Source of the DNA: JAKZSU01 sp047517485
Lineage (GTDB): Bacteria; Pseudomonadota; Alphaproteobacteria; UBA7887
Reading direction: 5' to 3'
Length of the DNA stretch: 8,992 nucleotides
Assembly (NCBI GenBank): GCA_047517485.1
Contig: JAKZSU010000081.1
Coordinates: forward strand, 1-8,992
Shown here: in pieces, positions 6,271-8,992 of the stretch
How the letters are laid out: the number at the start of each line of letters is the position of its first letter
How positions within the stretch are numbered: the first letter of the stretch is position 1
Translations under genes and position numbers: made by a program
Notes under the pieces: model-generated
Told to the model about the DNA's origin: nothing
The model's input: only the letters and a program-made list of their open reading frames with translations
The model's database searches: none

Positions 6271-7509
6271 TCAGAATATCGTGCCGTCGCTGATGATACG
6301 GATCGGCGGCGCGCCATCACGCCGTTCGGCGGCGAGCCGCCGGCCGGCACTCCAGGTGCCGCCTTCGAGCACCTTGACTAGCGGCATCTCGTGCGTGCTC
6401 AGGCCAAGACGTCCGCGCACCAAATCGGCGAGTCGGTCGAGCAGGGGTATGGTTAGCGCGCGCCATTCCACGACCAATTCGGATTCGGGGACATGGTCCT
6501 CGCCGAGCACCGCGTCATGGCGTGGCCGCAGAACACCGCAGTCGATCAACAGTCCGCCATTGCGATATTCGGCCAAGCCGGGCAGCGCCTCGAGCCCGGT
6601 CACCCCGAGGCCGGCCTCGGCCAAGGGTTCGAGCAGCGAATAGGTCAGCCACAGCGAGAGTTTATGAAATGGCACCAGGCCGTCGGTGGGGCCGTCGGCC
6701 CGCGCCGCCGGATGGCGCCCGACATCGCCGAGATTGAAGCCGTCGAGTTCGACGCGGCGTGGCCATACGCCGGAGAATCCGCGCACCACGGCACCGAATA
6801 TCGCGGTGGCGGGCAGCCGTCCGCCCGCTGCGCGGGCGGCGAAATAGTCATAGAGATTGCCAATCCGCGAACTGCCATTGCCAAACAGCCCGGTCTCGCC
6901 GCGCATCGCCTCGCCAAGCCGGCGCAACATCGCCGTTCGCCCGGCGAATCCGACCAAGGAGTTGCCGGCGCCGATCTGGAACGCCTCGGCGATCACCGTG
7001 TCGTCGAGTCCGGTCAACGCCGCGGCGTCGGCGCGCAAGGGTTGGTCGTCGCGCGCCGACAAGGCGCCGGATGCGAACAAGTCGAGGCTCGCCAGGGCGA
7101 GACCTTCCGAGCGCGCGTACGATTCGCCGGTCGCGGCATCGTGATAGCGCCATGCCGCGCCCGCGCCGGCGTCGAGCAGAACGCTGATCGTCACCAGGTC
7201 GATGCGGATCCGCGCCCGTTCCGCGGTGGTAACCGAATCGAGACCGGCGGCCATCTGTTGCCAGCGATCGGGTCCGCCGGCCGCGAAGTGACGCCAGCGG
7301 CTGTGCATCGGCACGTCGAGGGCGGGAAAGCGTTCGCGGGTCAATTCGACCACCACATCGGCGGCGTCTTCAAGGCACCCATCGTCGATGGCGAAATGGG
7401 CAAGCTCGCCGCGTTGGCCGGCGGCGAGCACGCTTTGGCAGCGGCAGCGGATCGCCGCCGGCGACATCAGCCACAGAATGGCGTCGGCGGAATCGAGACA
7501 ATCCTTCAT
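6271..7509 (-). CDS. urc4: Urc4-family protein (DUF1688), uracil catabolism
   Basis: This 412-residue protein has no signal peptide or membrane helix. It matches the DUF1688 family, whose yeast member URC4 is required for growth on uracil as nitrogen source; the biochemical step is not known to me. Conserved-looking segments: SPAAIRCRCQSV (16-27), RIDLVTISVLLDAGAG (102-117), SEGLALASLDLFASG (134-148), FQIGAGNSLVGFAGR (177-191), VPFHKLSLWLTYSLLEPL (279-296), EYRNGGLLIDCGVL (314-327), ELVVEWRALTI (344-354) and LEGGTWSAGR (381-390). Asp/Glu/His/Arg residues in these blocks are candidates for an active site. The ATG overlaps the urc1 stop by 4 nt (ATGA) and has little Shine-Dalgarno sequence, so translation is probably coupled to urc1. 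The urc1-urc4-upp order supports the assignment strongly. Length is as expected for the family. Confidence 0.9.
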   Translation of the reverse strand: MKDCLDSADAILWLMSPAAIRCRCQSVLAAGQRGELAHFAIDDGCLEDAADVVVELTRERFPALDVPMHSRWRHFAAGGPDRWQQMAAGLDSVTTAERARIRIDLVTISVLLDAGAGAAWRYHDAATGESYARSEGLALASLDLFASGALSARDDQPLRADAAALTGLDDTVIAEAFQIGAGNSLVGFAGRTAMLRRLGEAMRGETGLFGNGSSRIGNLYDYFAARAAGGRLPATAIFGAVVRGFSGVWPRRVELDGFNLGDVGRHPAARADGPTDGLVPFHKLSLWLTYSLLEPLAEAGLGVTGLEALPGLAEYRNGGLLIDCGVLRPRHDAVLGEDHVPESELVVEWRALTIPLLDRLADLVRGRLGLSTHEMPLVKVLEGGTWSAGRRLAAERRDGAPPIRIISDGTIF

Positions 7510-8762
7510 TCGCCGAGGCCACGTCCCTTGGGCACGGCGAGTTCATCGGCGGTCGGCGCGGCGTCGTCCGAGTAATAGCCCGCCGATGTCTTGGCGTCGA
7601 TTTCGACCCGCGCGTCGTCGGGCACCAATTCGTCCGGAATCGGCATGCGTTCGCCGATCTCGATCCCCTGGCGGACGATGGCGTCATATTTGGCGTCGCT
7701 CATCGACACGAAGCGGTCGATCTTCGCGATCCCCAGCCAATGCAGCACGTCGGGCATCAATTCCTGGAAGCGGATGTCCTGGACCCCCGCGACGCATTCT
7801 GTACGCTCGAAATAGGCCTCCGCGCGGTCGCCGCCGGGCTGGCGTTTGCGAGCGTTATAGACCAGGAATTTGGTGACCTCGCCGAGCGCGCGGCCCTCTT
7901 TGCGGTTATAGACGATGACCCCGGTACCGCCGCGTTGCGCGGCGCCGACGCAGACCTCGATCCCGTGGGTGAGATACGGCCGGCAGGTGCAGATGTCCGA
8001 GCCGAAGACGTCCGAGCCGTTGCATTCGTCGTGCACCCGGCAGGCCAATTCGCGGTTTGGGTCGGCGAGCGCGGTTATGTCGCCCATCATATAGACCGTG
8101 AGACCGCCGATCGGCGGCAGGAAGACTTCCAGATCGGTGCGGGTCACCAGCTCGGGGAACATGCCGCCGGTTTGCTGGAACAGCACCCGCCTGAGCTCGG
8201 CCTCGTCGGTGCCGCAGCGCTCGGCGATACCGGGCAAATGCCAGACCGGCTCGATCGCCGCCTTGACCACCCGGATCTCGCCGCCCGCCATCAGGATTTC
8301 GCCGTCGGTCTTTAGCCGGCCGGCCTTGATCGCATCGGCCAGCTCGGGCACCCGGATGCGCGCCCGGGTTACCGCGATGGTCGGGCGGATGTCCCATCCC
8401 GCCGCCAGTTGCTCGGCGTAGGCGTCGCTCACCAAGTGGCCATAGGGGTCGATCGAGACGATCTTGGCCCCGTCGCCCCATTGCGCATGCGGGCCGATCT
8501 CCGCCGCCGGCGCGGTATCGGTGAGGTCGGGCACGTGGAACGGGTCGAGCTGCCGCGCCGCCACCGCGAGCGCGCGATAGAGCGCGTACGAGCCCGAATG
8601 GGCGCCGATGACATTGCGTTTTTCCGGGTTCGCCAGGCCGCCGACCACCGGTCCGCGCGCCGCGGCGCCTGCCGCGCCCCAGGCGATCGGCGGCGCCCCG
8701 TTGCCGTTGCCGGGCGGGTGCGAGGTGAGGACGATATGGCCCGGGCGGGCCTTTTCAGCCAT
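7506..8762 (-). CDS. urc1: Urc1: GTP cyclohydrolase II-like enzyme of uracil catabolism
   Basis: This cytosolic protein has 418 residues, twice the length of RibA. The C-terminal half (about 240-380) is a GTP cyclohydrolase II domain: RVHDEC with the zinc-binding pattern C247-x10-C258-x-C260, YNRKEGRALGE (285-295), Tyr302, and D329-x-R331, which align with E. coli RibA Cys54/65/67, Tyr105, Asp126 and Arg128 (numbering from memory). Where RibA has TNNPKK this protein has SMSDAK (353-358), pointing to a different base. The N-terminal ~200 residues have no RibA counterpart. In the URC pathway it is expected to open a uracil-derived nucleotide rather than make a riboflavin precursor; adjacent urc4 and upp support this over RibA. 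The ATG at 8762 has AGAGG five nt upstream; a 30-codon in-frame extension to 8852 lacks a good ribosome site. An N-terminal PPGNGNG stretch fits the family start. Confidence 0.9.
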   Translation of the reverse strand: MAEKARPGHIVLTSHPPGNGNGAPPIAWGAAGAAARGPVVGGLANPEKRNVIGAHSGSYALYRALAVAARQLDPFHVPDLTDTAPAAEIGPHAQWGDGAKIVSIDPYGHLVSDAYAEQLAAGWDIRPTIAVTRARIRVPELADAIKAGRLKTDGEILMAGGEIRVVKAAIEPVWHLPGIAERCGTDEAELRRVLFQQTGGMFPELVTRTDLEVFLPPIGGLTVYMMGDITALADPNRELACRVHDECNGSDVFGSDICTCRPYLTHGIEVCVGAAQRGGTGVIVYNRKEGRALGEVTKFLVYNARKRQPGGDRAEAYFERTECVAGVQDIRFQELMPDVLHWLGIAKIDRFVSMSDAKYDAIVRQGIEIGERMPIPDELVPDDARVEIDAKTSAGYYSDDAAPTADELAVPKGRGLGE

Positions 8763-8808
8763 GGATGCCTCTTCCGTTTGCGTGTGTCGAACAAGGAAGA
8801 AGCGACCA

Positions 8809-8837
8809 ATGGTACTTGAACAAGCGTTGTGCGACAA
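8809..8837 (-). promoter_or_regulatory. Candidate promoter of the urc1-urc4-upp operon
   Basis: On the minus strand TTGTCG (8837-8832) and TACCAT (8814-8809) are 17 bp apart, each matching the consensus at 4 of 6 bases. Transcription would start roughly 40 nt before the urc1 ATG. TTGT-GCG-ACAA (8827-8837) overlaps the -35 box as a short inverted repeat. GAACAAG occurs twice, at 8789-8795 and 8818-8824, and could be part of an operator. No regulator gene is present in the window. Confidence 0.3.
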
Positions 8838-8871
8838 GAAGTTGGCTTTCACCTGTCGGTAACACGCGATA

Positions 8872-8992
8872 TGTCCGGTTTATGTACCAGATGATCTGTC
8901 CGGTTTTAGAACGCTTCCAAGCCATGGAGGGAGGCGATGCGTCGAACGGAGCAGGTACAGGGACTGAGATTGATGAAGTTCGAGGAGGTTTA
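8872..8992 (+). mobile_element. Left end of an ISNCY/IS1202-type insertion sequence (runs off window)
   Basis: Two direct copies of TGTCCGGTTT at 8872-8881 and 8897-8906, 25 bp apart, lie at the probable tip, followed by a transposase start at 8937. Such spaced repeats at one end commonly form the terminal inverted repeat plus a second transposase-binding site. The outer boundary is placed at the first copy by inference; any target-site duplication needs the other end. Confidence 0.5.
8937..8992 (+). CDS. ISNCY/IS1202-type transposase, N-terminal end only
   Basis: A frame opens at ATG 8937 directly after an excellent ribosome binding site (GGAGGGAGG, 8927-8935) and stays open to the window edge, giving MRRTEQVQGLRLMKFEEVY. 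The start MRRxEQxQxLRxMKFExVY resembles, from memory, transposases of the ISNCY (IS1202-like) group, where it leads into a helix-turn-helix and then a DDE integrase core. Only 18 complete residues are visible, so the catalytic core is not seen. The direct repeats upstream at 8872 and 8897 support an insertion sequence. Confidence 0.5.
   Translation, partial: MRRTEQVQGLRLMKFEEV

Noticed and set aside
5370..6293. 307-codon plus-strand ORF spanning the upp antisense
   Set aside because: Its second half is the mirror of upp and its first half has no protein-like features or ribosome site.
6493..7575. 360-codon plus-strand ORF opposite urc4
   Set aside because: It is an antisense shadow typical of high-GC genes; DUF1688 motifs on the minus strand are clear.
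1..8992. Composite transposon made by the two flanking insertion sequences
   Set aside because: The visible transposase starts are of different families, so the ends would not be mobilised together.
1..8992. tRNA, rRNA or CRISPR array
   Set aside because: No cloverleaf-like sequence, ribosomal RNA stretch or regularly spaced repeat series was seen.

Overview
The window looks like part of an alphaproteobacterial chromosome or large replicon. The signalling protein is of FixL/FixJ type, and GC content is moderate on the left and visibly higher on the right. The organism cannot be named from this sequence. Five substantial genes lie between the truncated ends of two different insertion sequences: an IS1182-type element at the left edge (minus strand) and an ISNCY/IS1202-type element at the right edge (plus strand).

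Left region (about 180-5000). A 627-residue cytosolic protein (minus strand) joins a PAS sensor, a histidine kinase, a receiver and a LuxR/FixJ-type DNA-binding domain in one chain, so sensing and transcriptional output sit in a single polypeptide. It is transcribed divergently from an OprO/OprP-type porin gene. That gene is followed, co-oriented, by a gene for a second outer-membrane beta-barrel protein of an unnamed family. A 19-bp element (GTGGCGCGARATGGCCAGA) embedded in a hairpin occurs in the divergent intergenic region and again just after the porin stop codon. A decayed version follows the second barrel gene. It could be an operator, an mRNA 3' element or a dispersed repeat; the sequence alone does not decide.

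Middle (4979-5606). This 628-bp stretch has no convincing complete gene. It holds the degenerate repeat, a bulged hairpin, an 80-codon ORF that looks like the C-terminal remnant of a small beta-rich protein, and a possible weak terminator for the operon converging from the right.

Right region (5607-8762, minus strand). This is a compact three-gene operon: urc1 (GTP cyclohydrolase II-like), urc4 (DUF1688) and upp (uracil phosphoribosyltransferase). The urc1 and urc4 genes overlap by ATGA, and upp starts 22 nt after the urc4 stop. This is the bacterial form of the URC uracil-catabolic pathway first described genetically in yeast. In it uracil is thought to be converted to a nucleotide by the phosphoribosyltransferase and the ring then opened by the cyclohydrolase-like enzyme. 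The exact role of Urc4 is not established to my knowledge. The Urc1 protein keeps the zinc cysteines and the Tyr/Asp/Arg catalytic residues of RibA, but differs where RibA holds its base and carries about 200 extra N-terminal residues. The right-hand insertion sequence begins about 110 bp upstream of urc1, close to the only promoter-like sequence seen for the operon.
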